The position numbers were made by a program, and so were the translations under genes. A model generated the notes under the pieces. It made no database searches and was not told the origin of the DNA. It worked only from the letters and a program-made list of their open reading frames with translations. A DNA stretch of 64,000 bases from Natranaerobius trueperi (lineage in GTDB: Bacteria > Bacillota > Natranaerobiia > Natranaerobiales > Natranaerobiaceae), in assembly GCF_002216005.1 (NCBI RefSeq), contig NZ_NIQC01000002.1:92832-156831 (forward strand). Direction: 5' to 3'. Positions 17,917-26,850 of this stretch are shown piece by piece (position 1 is the first letter of the stretch; the number at the start of each line of letters is the position of its first letter).

Positions 17917-18819
17917 CTAGTCTCCACTTTTATTATACGGCTTTCCGATAGCCTTTGGAGGTGTGGCTTTACCTATAAAACCAGCTAGAACTATTATAGT
18001 TACAACATAAGGGAAAGCTCTAAACAATTCATCTGGAATAAATGGAAGATCAACCCGCAGAGCTAACGCTTCAGAATAACCAAATAATAATGCTGCACCA
18101 AGTGCTCCAAATGGATTGTATTTACCAAAAATCATAGCTGCTAAAGCAATAAAGCCTCTACCAGCTGACATATCTCTTACAAATGCGCTTCCCGCACCAA
18201 TAGACAAATGCGTTCCCGCCATACCGGCTAAGGCACCACTAATAACGACACAGATAAAACGCCATCTGTTAACATTTATACCTAAAGTGTCAGCTGCTTG
18301 TGGATGTTCACCTATAGAACGAATTCTAAGTCCCCAAGGTGTCTTATATAAGAAAATCCATACAAGTGGCACTAAAATTAAAGCAAAATAAGTTATAGGT
18401 CTAAAAGGGAAGAAATCCATTATCTGCCACGCAGGTAGCCTAGGGACTCTAGGAGATGTCCCTGCAGTATTAAATAAAACTTGTAATAAAAAGACTGTAA
18501 TACCTGTTGCGAAAATGTTAATGCCTGTTGCACTTATAATCTGATCAGCTTTAAATTTAACTGATACAAGCGCATGTATAGACGCTAATAACATACCGGC
18601 TAAAATTCCTAGAATTAATCCCATCCAAGGATTACTAGTTATACCACTACCATAAACAGCAGCGAATGCACCAAAGAGCATCATACCCTCAAGTCCAATA
18701 TTAATTACCCCAGATCGTTCTGAAATCAGACCACCTAATGCTCCTAATATTAGTGGGGTCGCAAACCTTAAAGTTGCAAATATCACCGAAAGGGAAAATA
18801 ATTCTGCTAATATCTCCAT
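17917..18819 (-). CDS. Nucleoside ABC transporter permease (BMP type), second subunit
   Basis: Inner-membrane channel subunit of a BMP-type nucleoside importer (related to the B. subtilis NupQ protein). 300 residues with eight or so hydrophobic segments. Typical family segments: ATPLILGALGGLISERSGVINIGLEGMMLFGAF at the N-terminus (positions 21-53) and SAGRGFIALAAMIFGKYNP near 215. Its ATG overlaps the stop of the preceding permease by one base, so the two are translationally coupled. Last gene before the operon terminator. Confidence 0.94.
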   Translation of the reverse strand: MEILAELFSLSVIFATLRFATPLILGALGGLISERSGVINIGLEGMMLFGAFAAVYGSGITSNPWMGLILGILAGMLLASIHALVSVKFKADQIISATGINIFATGITVFLLQVLFNTAGTSPRVPRLPAWQIMDFFPFRPITYFALILVPLVWIFLYKTPWGLRIRSIGEHPQAADTLGINVNRWRFICVVISGALAGMAGTHLSIGAGSAFVRDMSAGRGFIALAAMIFGKYNPFGALGAALLFGYSEALALRVDLPFIPDELFRAFPYVVTIIVLAGFIGKATPPKAIGKPYNKSGD

Positions 18820-19994
18820 TATTTAGCCTCCCCTTTTGCTTTTCTTCTAACAAGAAATATTTTAAACATTTGTAAACTAGCTATAAAGAAAATTACCAGA
18901 GCTTGTATAATAGTTACTATTTCTTGTGGTACACCTGCAAATTGCATGTGTAATCCACCTTGTGCAAGAGCTCCAAACAATAGTCCTCCTAATATTACAC
19001 CTATTGGATGGTTTCTTCCTAATAATGCAACTGCTATACCTGTAAAACCATGTCCTGCATCCATGCCAGAAATAAAACTTCTATGAGTCCCCAAAGCTTC
19101 ACTGGCACCTGCTAATCCTGCAACAGCACCACTTATAACCATAGCAAGAATAATGTTTTTAGCAACATTAACTCCACCGTATTCTGCTGCAGATGAATTA
19201 AAACCAACAGCTCTAATCTCATAACCAAGAGTTGTTTTCCACATAATATACCAGAGTATTACCGCAGCTATTAATGCAAATATGAACCCTAAATGAAGAT
19301 TAATCGCTGGGGCAGCAAATATATCTACGGGCGGAAAATGTTGTAGAATGGAATGTTCTCCCAACTGGTTAAAATTAAACAGTTCAGCAGTTTCTTGTAC
19401 ATAAGGTGTTGCTTGTCTACCACCATCTCTAAAATTATTAATACCATAATCAATAGCTACACTAATAGCAATATGATTCAGCATAATAGTTACGATAACT
19501 TCATGAACACCACGTTTTGCTTTTAGAAGTCCTGGAATACCAGCCCAAAGTCCCCCTGCTACCATTCCTGCTAATACACTTACCGGAAGGTGGATAATAG
19601 TTGGCAGGTCTGTAAAAACATACCCCACCATTGCTGCAGCAAATCCTCCTATTATTAACTGTCCTTCTGCTCCGATATTAAATAACCCAGCTCTAAAAGA
19701 AAAAGCTACAGCAAGTCCAGTCAATATTAATGGTGTTGAGCGCCATAGAGTATTAAGAAAATAATCGAAACTCCCAAAAGAACCTTCAAATAACGCTTGG
19801 TACGCTGTTATCGGTGATTCACCAGCTATTAAAATAAATAAAGACCCAACTATCATTGCTGTAATAATAGATAACAAAGAAAAACCAAGTTCTTCAAGTG
19901 TAGATTTTACACCAGAGTTTCCACTTATCCACTCTTTAAATACACTAGTTATTTTTTTGAACTTCTGGTTGGAGTCTTTTTGTGGTTCGCTCAT
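18819..19994 (-). CDS. Nucleoside ABC transporter permease (BMP type), first subunit
   Basis: Larger permease of the same importer (NupP-like). 391 residues, with a soluble N-terminus of about 40 residues before the first hydrophobic segment. Family segments: FRAGLFNIGAEGQLIIGGF near residue 100 and MDAGHGFTGIAVALLGRNHP near 310. It overlaps the ATPase gene by four bases (ATGA-type coupling). With the second permease it forms the membrane pore. Confidence 0.94.
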   Translation of the reverse strand: MSEPQKDSNQKFKKITSVFKEWISGNSGVKSTLEELGFSLLSIITAMIVGSLFILIAGESPITAYQALFEGSFGSFDYFLNTLWRSTPLILTGLAVAFSFRAGLFNIGAEGQLIIGGFAAAMVGYVFTDLPTIIHLPVSVLAGMVAGGLWAGIPGLLKAKRGVHEVIVTIMLNHIAISVAIDYGINNFRDGGRQATPYVQETAELFNFNQLGEHSILQHFPPVDIFAAPAINLHLGFIFALIAAVILWYIMWKTTLGYEIRAVGFNSSAAEYGGVNVAKNIILAMVISGAVAGLAGASEALGTHRSFISGMDAGHGFTGIAVALLGRNHPIGVILGGLLFGALAQGGLHMQFAGVPQEIVTIIQALVIFFIASLQMFKIFLVRRKAKGEAK

Positions 19995-21724
19995 TTTGCA
20001 TCCTCCTTATCTGGAGTAGATCCTGTCATTAGGGCACCGAGCTCAAATTCATCAACTTCATTTGAATTAACTATCGCAACAATCTCTCCATCGTAAATTA
20101 CAGCTATACGGTCACTTAATGACATCACTTCATTTAGATCAGCAGATACTACTAAAACCGCTTTTCCTGCATTACGTTGATTTACTATTTGTTGGTGTAT
20201 AAATTCAATCGCTCCAATATCAACCCCTCGTGTAGGTTGAGAAGCAATTAATAATTCCGGCTCATGAGAGAATTCTCTAGCTATGATCACTTTCTGCTGG
20301 TTCCCACCAGAAAGTGAATCTGCTGTAACATGATAACCGGGTGTTCTTACATCATATTTATCAATCATATCATCAGCGTAAGAATAGATTTTATCATAAT
20401 TCATCCTCATATTTTTACTAAAAGGTTCTTTATGATGATAACCTAATATCATATTTTCAGCTAAATCAAAATCAAGCACAAGCCCTCGTTTTCTTCTATC
20501 TTCAGGTATATGACCGATTTTAAATTCTTTTATCTTTTTAGGTGATTCATTAGTTATATCTTTATTTTTAAAGTAGATCTTACCACCATCAACTTTTTGT
20601 AAGCCAGTGATCATTTCTATCACTTCGGATTGACCATTCCCCTCTACACCGGCAATTCCAACAATTTCACCAGAGCGAACACTTAAAGAAACATCATTTA
20701 CAACAGGGACTCCTCTGTGATCTTTCGTAGTTAAGTTTTCAAGTTTTAGTACTTCATCATTAGGTTTTGATTCATTTTTTTCAACTCGGAGCAAAACATC
20801 TCTTCCTACCATCATTCTTGCAACATCTTCTTCAGTCACTGACTCAGTATCAACTGTTCCGACAGTTTGTCCTCTTCTTAAAACAGTTAATCTATCAGTA
20901 ATTTCTCTAACCTCACCTAATTTATGAGTAATAAAAATAATGGTTTTTCCTTGATCTCTTAAAGCGTTAAATATATCAAAAAGTTCTACTACCTCTTGAG
21001 GGGTTAGCACTGCTGTAGGTTCATCAAAAATAAGCAGTTCTGCACCTCTATATAATATCTTTATTATTTCAACCCGTTGTTGCATTCCAACGGATGTGTT
21101 TTCAATTTTTTTATTTGGATCCACACGCAGACCATATTTATCCGATATTTCTTGAACTTCTTTTACAGCTAATTTTTTATTAATAAATATATTATTATTT
21201 AAGGGTTCATTTCCTAAAACGATATTTTCTGCCACAGTTAAAGGCTCAACTAACATGAAATGTTGATGAACCATTCCGATACCCAATTTAATAGCTTTGA
21301 TAGGATCTGCTAATCTAACTTTTTCTCCTTTATAGAAAATATCTCCCTCATCGGGGTCATATAATCCATATAAAATATTCATAAGTGTTGATTTACCAGC
21401 ACCATTTTCTCCGACTAAAGCATGTATCTCTCCCTTGCGAATTTTTAAATTAACATTATCATTCGCTTTAACTCCAGGGAAAACTTTAGTAATATTTCTC
21501 ATTTCTAAAAGTGTTGTTATCTTTTCAACAATTTCTTCTAAAGATTCATTTATAGAAAAACTAAACTCACCATGCAAAAAATATTGAACTTTCATTTCAT
21601 CAACTTTCCGTAAAAAATCATCTTTTGATACTAACTTTTTTCCAGACAGGAGATCTGCAACATCTTCTGACTTTGCCCCTTCAGGAATTTTTATAGTTGT
21701 TTGGGAGGCTTGCTCTGTTGACAT
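19991..21724 (-). CDS. Nucleoside ABC transporter ATPase with N-terminal YceG-like extension
   Basis: Double ATPase subunit (NupO/RbsA type) driving nucleoside uptake. First ATPase half: Walker A GENGAGKST near residue 105 and signature VGMQQRVEI; second half: degenerate Walker A GVEGNGQSE near 355 and signature LSGGNQQKV, as usual in this family. Odd: the canonical start (LLEMRNITKVF) comes only at about residue 72. Residues 10-68 resemble the LysM-like N-domain of YceG/MltG proteins (IPEGAKSEDVADLL, then LVSKDDFLRKV, then ESLEEIVEKI). The fusion start is real by ribosome site: AAAGGGGG before the distal ATG and none before the internal one. 577 residues versus about 505 normally. Confidence 0.93.
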   Translation of the reverse strand: MSTEQASQTTIKIPEGAKSEDVADLLSGKKLVSKDDFLRKVDEMKVQYFLHGEFSFSINESLEEIVEKITTLLEMRNITKVFPGVKANDNVNLKIRKGEIHALVGENGAGKSTLMNILYGLYDPDEGDIFYKGEKVRLADPIKAIKLGIGMVHQHFMLVEPLTVAENIVLGNEPLNNNIFINKKLAVKEVQEISDKYGLRVDPNKKIENTSVGMQQRVEIIKILYRGAELLIFDEPTAVLTPQEVVELFDIFNALRDQGKTIIFITHKLGEVREITDRLTVLRRGQTVGTVDTESVTEEDVARMMVGRDVLLRVEKNESKPNDEVLKLENLTTKDHRGVPVVNDVSLSVRSGEIVGIAGVEGNGQSEVIEMITGLQKVDGGKIYFKNKDITNESPKKIKEFKIGHIPEDRRKRGLVLDFDLAENMILGYHHKEPFSKNMRMNYDKIYSYADDMIDKYDVRTPGYHVTADSLSGGNQQKVIIAREFSHEPELLIASQPTRGVDIGAIEFIHQQIVNQRNAGKAVLVVSADLNEVMSLSDRIAVIYDGEIVAIVNSNEVDEFELGALMTGSTPDKEDAK

Positions 21725-21775
21725 TTGTTTTCCCCCTTTTTCAAGTTAAACATCAAAGTATTATTGTCTAGTATA

Positions 21776-21803
21776 GAGGCGCTGTTTGCCAACAGCGCCT
21801 CTA
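21776..21803 (-). terminator. Intercistronic hairpin between bmpA-like gene and ATPase gene
   Basis: Strong GC-rich hairpin GAGGCGCTGTT / AACAGCGCCTC with a four-base loop and no T run after it on the minus strand. It more likely slows or protects the 3' end of the binding-protein message than fully terminates, which would raise binding protein over the ATPase. Confidence 0.65.
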
Positions 21804-21838
21804 CTAATAATTAGTACGAAATATTTGGCAATTTTTAA

Positions 21839-22969
21839 TTAATAGTCTGGTCGTTCATCTAGAAACATCCAGTCTTCTACTTCAATTTCTTCATCAATAA
21901 TCTTTTGTTCAAGTTCTTCTATTCTTTCTTTATGAGGAGCAGTAATTTCTTTTTTCATTTCCTTGATTACTTCTAGATCTTCTTCATCAATACTTTCGAG
22001 TTCTACAGCTTCTTCTTCTTCAACATCAATTTCTGTTAGACTACTTAGACTAACTCCATCATCTTCAAGGCCAAACTCTCTGTTTAGACCACCTTCATAA
22101 GTTCCATCAATAACTCTTTCAACTGTCTCATATACTGCATTATCTACCTGCTTTAACATACTAGTAATAACATGACCTGGAGCAACCCAGTTTTGGTTAG
22201 AGTCTACACCAATTGCATAGATTCCACTTTCTTCAGCTGCTTCTATTACACCCATTCCTGAGCCACCTGCTGCATGATAGATTACGTCTGCACCTCGATC
22301 GATAAAGGATAGTGCAATTTCTCTACCTCTACCTGAGTCTTCAAAACTAGCAGCATAGTCACTAATAATTTCAATATCTTCATCGATATATTGAGCTCCT
22401 TGAACAAAACCACCTTCAAATCTATGGATCAATCCAAAATCTTCTCCTCCGACATATCCAATAGTACCACTTTCACTGACCTTAGCTGCTAAAGCACCTG
22501 CTAAAAAAGAACCTTCATGTTCTGCAAAATTTAATGATTCAACATTATCTGGAATATCTTCTCCAAAGTCTTCATCAACGTGACCAAATTTTATATCAGG
22601 ATATTCTTGAGCAACAGTTTCTAGTGAATCAGCCATTTGAAATCCTACTCCAAATATCAGATCATACCCTCGCTCTGCAAATTGTCTAAGAGACTGTGCG
22701 TCTTCTGCTACGTCTTCTGGCTCAATATGGGTAAATTCAATATCAAAATCTTCTTCTGCCCACTCTAAACCTCTATAAGCAGCATCATTAAAAGACTGGT
22801 CACCTAATCCACCAGTAGATAATACAATCCCTACTTGTAATGTCTCATCTTCTGGTTCTGTTGCTTCCTCTTCACCATTTTCATCTTCATCAGCCGGACC
22901 ACACGCAACAACAGCAAAAGACAATAAAGTTACCATAAACAACGCCAATAATTTTTTAGGCAAAGCCAT
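21839..22969 (-). CDS. BMP-family nucleoside-binding lipoprotein
   Basis: Extracellular solute-binding lipoprotein that captures purine nucleosides for the ABC importer. Signal peptide with lipobox VVAC, Cys23, then a strongly acidic linker. Family features: VGIVLSTGGLGDQSFNDAA near residue 48, and GVDSNQNWVAPGHVITSMLK near 250. The C-terminal 70 residues form an unusually acidic, helical tail (EEEEAVELESIDEEDLE) not needed for the fold. Acidity overall suggests adaptation to salt. ATG after AAAGGGGGTAATG. Confidence 0.93.
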   Translation of the reverse strand: MALPKKLLALFMVTLLSFAVVACGPADEDENGEEEATEPEDETLQVGIVLSTGGLGDQSFNDAAYRGLEWAEEDFDIEFTHIEPEDVAEDAQSLRQFAERGYDLIFGVGFQMADSLETVAQEYPDIKFGHVDEDFGEDIPDNVESLNFAEHEGSFLAGALAAKVSESGTIGYVGGEDFGLIHRFEGGFVQGAQYIDEDIEIISDYAASFEDSGRGREIALSFIDRGADVIYHAAGGSGMGVIEAAEESGIYAIGVDSNQNWVAPGHVITSMLKQVDNAVYETVERVIDGTYEGGLNREFGLEDDGVSLSSLTEIDVEEEEAVELESIDEEDLEVIKEMKKEITAPHKERIEELEQKIIDEEIEVEDWMFLDERPDY

Positions 22970-23105
22970 TACCCCCTTTAGATAGTTAGCAAACTTTTAA
23001 AAATCTTTTTAAAACTGTCAATAAACCTATTTAATCACCTCCCTTGATAGTATGAGTTTTTTTAGTTTTTTTAAATATAGATTACATACTAACTAACTCT
23101 TAATG

Positions 23106-24068
23106 TTAGTTATCTAATTCAAGAACTTTTTGTGCTGCTTTTTCATCAGTTATAAGAACATTAGTAAAACCACCTCGTAAAGCACCTAAAATCCCTGGAG
23201 CTCTTTCTTCTCCACCAGCTATACCAATTGAATACTCTTTATTTTTTAAACTTTTAATATCTATACCAATAGTTCTCTCATCAAGGTCCTTATTAAAAAT
23301 TTCTCCTTCTATGGTAAAATATCTTGAACAAATATCTCCTACAGCCCCTTGTTCTCTTAACTCTTGCATTTGACTTTTTGTAAAATAACCCGCTTCAATA
23401 AGTACTGAATATTCATTTGGTAAGCCAATACTATATATAGCTATCTCTGCTTTATTACCTAACTCTAGTGTTTCCTTTATTTTTTCTTCTTGTAAAAAAA
23501 CATTTTTCAGTTCAATACTGTTAACTATTGACGGTGCCGGCAAAAAACAAGGAGAACCATTTATCTTTTTTGCCAAGGTAATAATCGGATTAAATGTATC
23601 AACTTTGTTTGAAACTTTACTCACTCCACCTTTTAGTTGAACTACAACTGTGTCTTCTAAACTTTTTTCAGGGAAAACTTTTGTTAAATGATTCAAAGTA
23701 GACCCCCAAGGAATCCCTATAACCATACCATCCATTAATACATCAGATACGTAACTTGAAGCTACATTTGCAAGTTTTTCTTTAATTAGATCAGGTTTTT
23801 CAGCACTTAAAGGAACTACGATAGCTTGTCTTAGTGAAAATCTTTCACATAAATTTTTCTCTAATCTTGTATGAAGTTTTAATGGGTTTTTCACCTTAAA
23901 TTCTACTAATCCTTGCTCTCTCGCTAATTTTAATAATCTTGATATTTGAGGTCTAGAAACACCTAGCTTTCGAGCAATTTCTTCTTGATTTTCATCACAC
24001 TCATAATATAATCTCGCAGCTTGATAGGCTAAATGTAATTTATTTACGGTGTTATTGTCTTCTATCAT
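23106..24068 (-). CDS. SorC/DeoR-type sugar-binding transcriptional regulator
   Basis: Helix-turn-helix repressor/activator with a C-terminal sugar-phosphate-binding domain. N-terminal HTH: NQEEIARKLGVSRPQISRLL (residues 26-45). C-terminal domain: VVPLSAEKPDLIKEKLANVA, then GIPWGSTLNHL, with the late segment SIGIAGGEERAPGILGALRGG. ATG at 24068 chosen by the AGGGTG site; the longer frame back to 24161 has a hydrophobic, implausible N-terminus. 320 residues, normal. Sits between the aldolase and transporter genes, so it probably controls both in response to a sugar phosphate such as a pentose-1-phosphate; that ligand is inference. Confidence 0.9.
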   Translation of the reverse strand: MIEDNNTVNKLHLAYQAARLYYECDENQEEIARKLGVSRPQISRLLKLAREQGLVEFKVKNPLKLHTRLEKNLCERFSLRQAIVVPLSAEKPDLIKEKLANVASSYVSDVLMDGMVIGIPWGSTLNHLTKVFPEKSLEDTVVVQLKGGVSKVSNKVDTFNPIITLAKKINGSPCFLPAPSIVNSIELKNVFLQEEKIKETLELGNKAEIAIYSIGLPNEYSVLIEAGYFTKSQMQELREQGAVGDICSRYFTIEGEIFNKDLDERTIGIDIKSLKNKEYSIGIAGGEERAPGILGALRGGFTNVLITDEKAAQKVLELDN

Positions 24069-24283
24069 AGCCCACACCCTAACCTTATTTTTAATAAAAC
24101 AATTTCTTCTCAATAGTATCAAATTGGTAATTATGTAAATGATAGTATACCAGTTTTTCATTTTATAAATATAAGAAAAATTGTTATCATCTATTTAATT
24201 TTGTTCAATTGAATTATACCAAATAATATATAACAATTGAATCATTTTTCAGGTCATAGATATTTTTATTAGAATTTACGAAC

Positions 24284-24931
24284 TTAAATAGGTTTTCCAT
24301 AACTTTTTACATAAAAATCTCTCATTTTTTCAATCTCTTTTTTTGGTAGATGAATAGCACCACCAAATAACTTTGCATAAACTGTAGCCATTGCTGATTT
24401 TTCAACAATTTGAGCTGCCTTTAAAGCCTCTTCTAATGTTCTACCACAAGATACTAATCCATGGTTAGCTAGTAGCACTGCCATTTTATCAGAGAGGGCA
24501 AACACTACGTTTTCACTCAACTTAACTGTTCCAGGATGTGCATAACTTGCAACTGAAACACTCCCCCCTATAACTTGAACTAAATCTTCACATGCTGGTG
24601 GAATCTCAGTATGTGAAATAGCCATAGCTGTACTATAAGGGCTATGAGTATGGACTATTCCATTTATGTCTTTTCTATGTTTATATATACCTAAATGTAG
24701 TCTGTATTCTGAAGATGGCTTATTAGTACCACTTATAACATTACCACTCGCATCTAAAATCACCATATCTTCTACTTTCATTTTTTCATAATCCATACCA
24801 GAAGGGGTAATTGTAATATATTCACCTTTATCTGTTTTTACTCTAGCACTAACATTTCCCCATGTTCCTTGAATTAGCCCAAGTGAAGCCATTTTTTTAC
24901 TTACTTCTAAAACCTTTTTACAGGTATTCAT
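24284..24931 (-). CDS. Class II aldolase (fuculose/methylthioribulose/5-deoxyribulose-phosphate type)
   Basis: Zinc-dependent aldolase/adducin-fold protein of 215 residues. Zinc ligands: HTHSPYS near residue 92 and the later His of SYAHPG; catalytic Glu near GNVSAR-KPSSEYRLH. Cleaves a ketopentose-1-phosphate to dihydroxyacetone phosphate plus an aldehyde, or dehydrates methylthioribulose-1-phosphate if MtnB. ATG at 24931 is two bases from the mtnA stop and preceded by GGAAAGGTGA. Directly after mtnA, the arrangement known for the DHAP shunt that recycles 5'-deoxyadenosine and methylthioadenosine. MtnB function is the alternative, but no other methionine-salvage gene is nearby. Confidence 0.88.
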   Translation of the reverse strand: MNTCKKVLEVSKKMASLGLIQGTWGNVSARVKTDKGEYITITPSGMDYEKMKVEDMVILDASGNVISGTNKPSSEYRLHLGIYKHRKDINGIVHTHSPYSTAMAISHTEIPPACEDLVQVIGGSVSVASYAHPGTVKLSENVVFALSDKMAVLLANHGLVSCGRTLEEALKAAQIVEKSAMATVYAKLFGGAIHLPKKEIEKMRDFYVKSYGKPI

Positions 24932-24932
24932 A

Positions 24933-25985
24933 TTAATCACCTTTCCTTCTAAACTCTCTGATACTATTTTTATCTGCACCTAATATCCCAACTTCCGTGA
25001 TAATACCCGTTATATTTTTTGAAGGTGTCACATCAAAAGCAGGGTTATACACTTGAATGTTATCAGGCGCTACTCTAACCCCATTTATATTAGTAACTTC
25101 TTCATTTTTTCTTTCTTCAATTTGAATATCATCACCACAACTTATATCAAGATCAATAGTTGAAGTGGGTGCAACAACATAAAAAGGAATATCAAATTGT
25201 TTAGCTAAAACTGATAATCCGTATGTCCCTATTTTATTTGCTACATCTCCATTTGGAGCTATTCGATCAGCTCCAACTAAAATTAAATCAATGTAACCTT
25301 TTTTCATCAAAACTGCTGAAACAGAATCTGCTATAAGAGTAAAAGGAATCTGTTCTTTTTGAAGTTCCCAAGAAGTTAATTTAGTACCTTGAAGTCTTGG
25401 TCTAGTTTCATCTACATAAACTTTTATATCTTTACCAACATAATGAGCTTCCCTAACTACTCCTAAAGCTGTACCATAACCAGTAGTAGCAAGTGCTCCA
25501 GTATTACAATGTGTTAAAATTCTTGCTTTTTGTTTTACAACTTTGACTCCATACCTTGCCATTTGATAGTTGGTTTCTAAATCCTCATAGCAGATATTGT
25601 GAGCTTCATTTATTAATAAGGTATAAAGATTTTCAAGAGTGTCAATAGAATCAACATTTGATTTAAAAACTTTTTCCATTCTACGCAATGCCCAAAAAAG
25701 GTTTACAGCAGTTGGTCGTGATTTAGCAAGATGTTTTATCGCATAATCCATATTTTTTATGAAATTTTGTTTATGATCGTCTTTGAATTCTTTACAAGCC
25801 AAGACTACTCCATAAGCAGCTACAGCACCAATTAAAGGCGCTCCTCGTGCTACCATTTCTTTAATAGCATAGTAAGTGTCTTTAAATGAATTACATTCAA
25901 AATACTCTTCTTTTAATGGGATTTTTCTTTGATCCAGCAAAAATAGCCTTTCTTCTTCAAAAAAAATCGGTTTAATTGGATTCAT
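24933..25985 (-). CDS. mtnA: Methylthioribose-1-phosphate / 5-deoxyribose-1-phosphate isomerase
   Basis: Isomerises an aldose-1-phosphate (methylthioribose-1-P or 5-deoxyribose-1-P) to the ketose-1-P. 350 residues. Catalytic Cys160 (in THCNTGALATTGYG) and Asp240 (in VGADRIAPNGD) are present and fall at the same residue numbers as in the characterised Bacillus enzyme. RGAPLIGAVAAYG is the conserved N-terminal phosphate-binding loop. ATG at 25985 follows GGGAGGTGATAAT. Five-gene block: glycyl radical enzyme, activase, mtnA, aldolase, regulator, with almost no gaps. Confidence 0.94.
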   Translation of the reverse strand: MNPIKPIFFEEERLFLLDQRKIPLKEEYFECNSFKDTYYAIKEMVARGAPLIGAVAAYGVVLACKEFKDDHKQNFIKNMDYAIKHLAKSRPTAVNLFWALRRMEKVFKSNVDSIDTLENLYTLLINEAHNICYEDLETNYQMARYGVKVVKQKARILTHCNTGALATTGYGTALGVVREAHYVGKDIKVYVDETRPRLQGTKLTSWELQKEQIPFTLIADSVSAVLMKKGYIDLILVGADRIAPNGDVANKIGTYGLSVLAKQFDIPFYVVAPTSTIDLDISCGDDIQIEERKNEEVTNINGVRVAPDNIQVYNPAFDVTPSKNITGIITEVGILGADKNSIREFRRKGD

Positions 25986-26004
25986 ATTATCACCTCCCAA
26001 GTAA

Positions 26005-26850
26005 TTACGTTACATAAACACAAAACCCAGCATCTCTAAAGAGATCTTTTATCTGTTCTACTTTTTTTGTATCAGGTTCAACAACCTTATTATAAGGTTC
26101 TCTTACCCCATATTTTCTAAAAGGGATTAATCGTATCCGACACTTAGGCGCATTATCCCCTAAAAACATTTTTATGCTATTTATTTCAAAATTATCATCA
26201 TTGTACCCAGGTAAAATCAGAATTCGTATTTCCCAAAGTTTATTTTTATTATATAAATTATAAATACTAGCTAGCACTGTTTCATTTCTAACCCCTGTAA
26301 TTTCTTTATGCTTAATTGAGCTAAAAGCTTTAAAGTCTAACATCACACCATCAATATAAGGTGTTATTTCGTCCCATATAGAAACGCTACCGTTTGAATC
26401 TAAAAACAAGGTTAAGTCTCTTAAAGAAGTATCATTATTCATCAGTTTCCTTAGTTTTATTATAAATTCTTTGTGTAAAGTGGCTTCACCTCCACTTAAA
26501 GTAACACCTGATATGAAAGGAGAGGCGGGTAATATAAACTCTTGTAAGACTTCTTCTGGAGTCATAAATCTTGCTCTAGGATCAGAATTGAAGGGGCAAA
26601 CACTTTCACAAGTGTCACACCCCATACATTTTTCTTTAGAGAAACCAGTATTTTGTAACGCCTCATTTTTACAGTTTTCTATACAAATACCACATTGTAG
26701 AAAACCTACACAATTACCCATAGTTTGTGGGTTGTGACAATTAATACATCTAAAATTACATCCCTGAAAAAAAATCACCAATCTATTTCCTGGGCCATCT
26801 ATAGAACTAAAATTTATTGTACGATTAATTAAACCATGGATTTCTTTCAT
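26005..26850 (-). CDS. yjjW: Glycyl radical enzyme activase, YjjW type
   Basis: Radical SAM enzyme that installs the glycyl radical on its partner, releasing 5'-deoxyadenosine. Radical SAM Cys triad C31-x3-C35-x2-C38 (QGCNFRCINCHNPQT). A ferredoxin-like insert follows with two Cys clusters (CGICIENC near 54, CMGCDTCESVCPF near 76), as in activases of the PFL-AE relatives. GGEATLHKEFI near 120 is the usual SAM-binding GGE. 281 residues. ATG after GGAGGATGATTAATC; it overlaps the end of the enzyme gene by 26 bases. YjjW assignment is by pairing with YjjI and size. Confidence 0.88.
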   Translation of the reverse strand: MKEIHGLINRTINFSSIDGPGNRLVIFFQGCNFRCINCHNPQTMGNCVGFLQCGICIENCKNEALQNTGFSKEKCMGCDTCESVCPFNSDPRARFMTPEEVLQEFILPASPFISGVTLSGGEATLHKEFIIKLRKLMNNDTSLRDLTLFLDSNGSVSIWDEITPYIDGVMLDFKAFSSIKHKEITGVRNETVLASIYNLYNKNKLWEIRILILPGYNDDNFEINSIKMFLGDNAPKCRIRLIPFRKYGVREPYNKVVEPDTKKVEQIKDLFRDAGFCVYVT

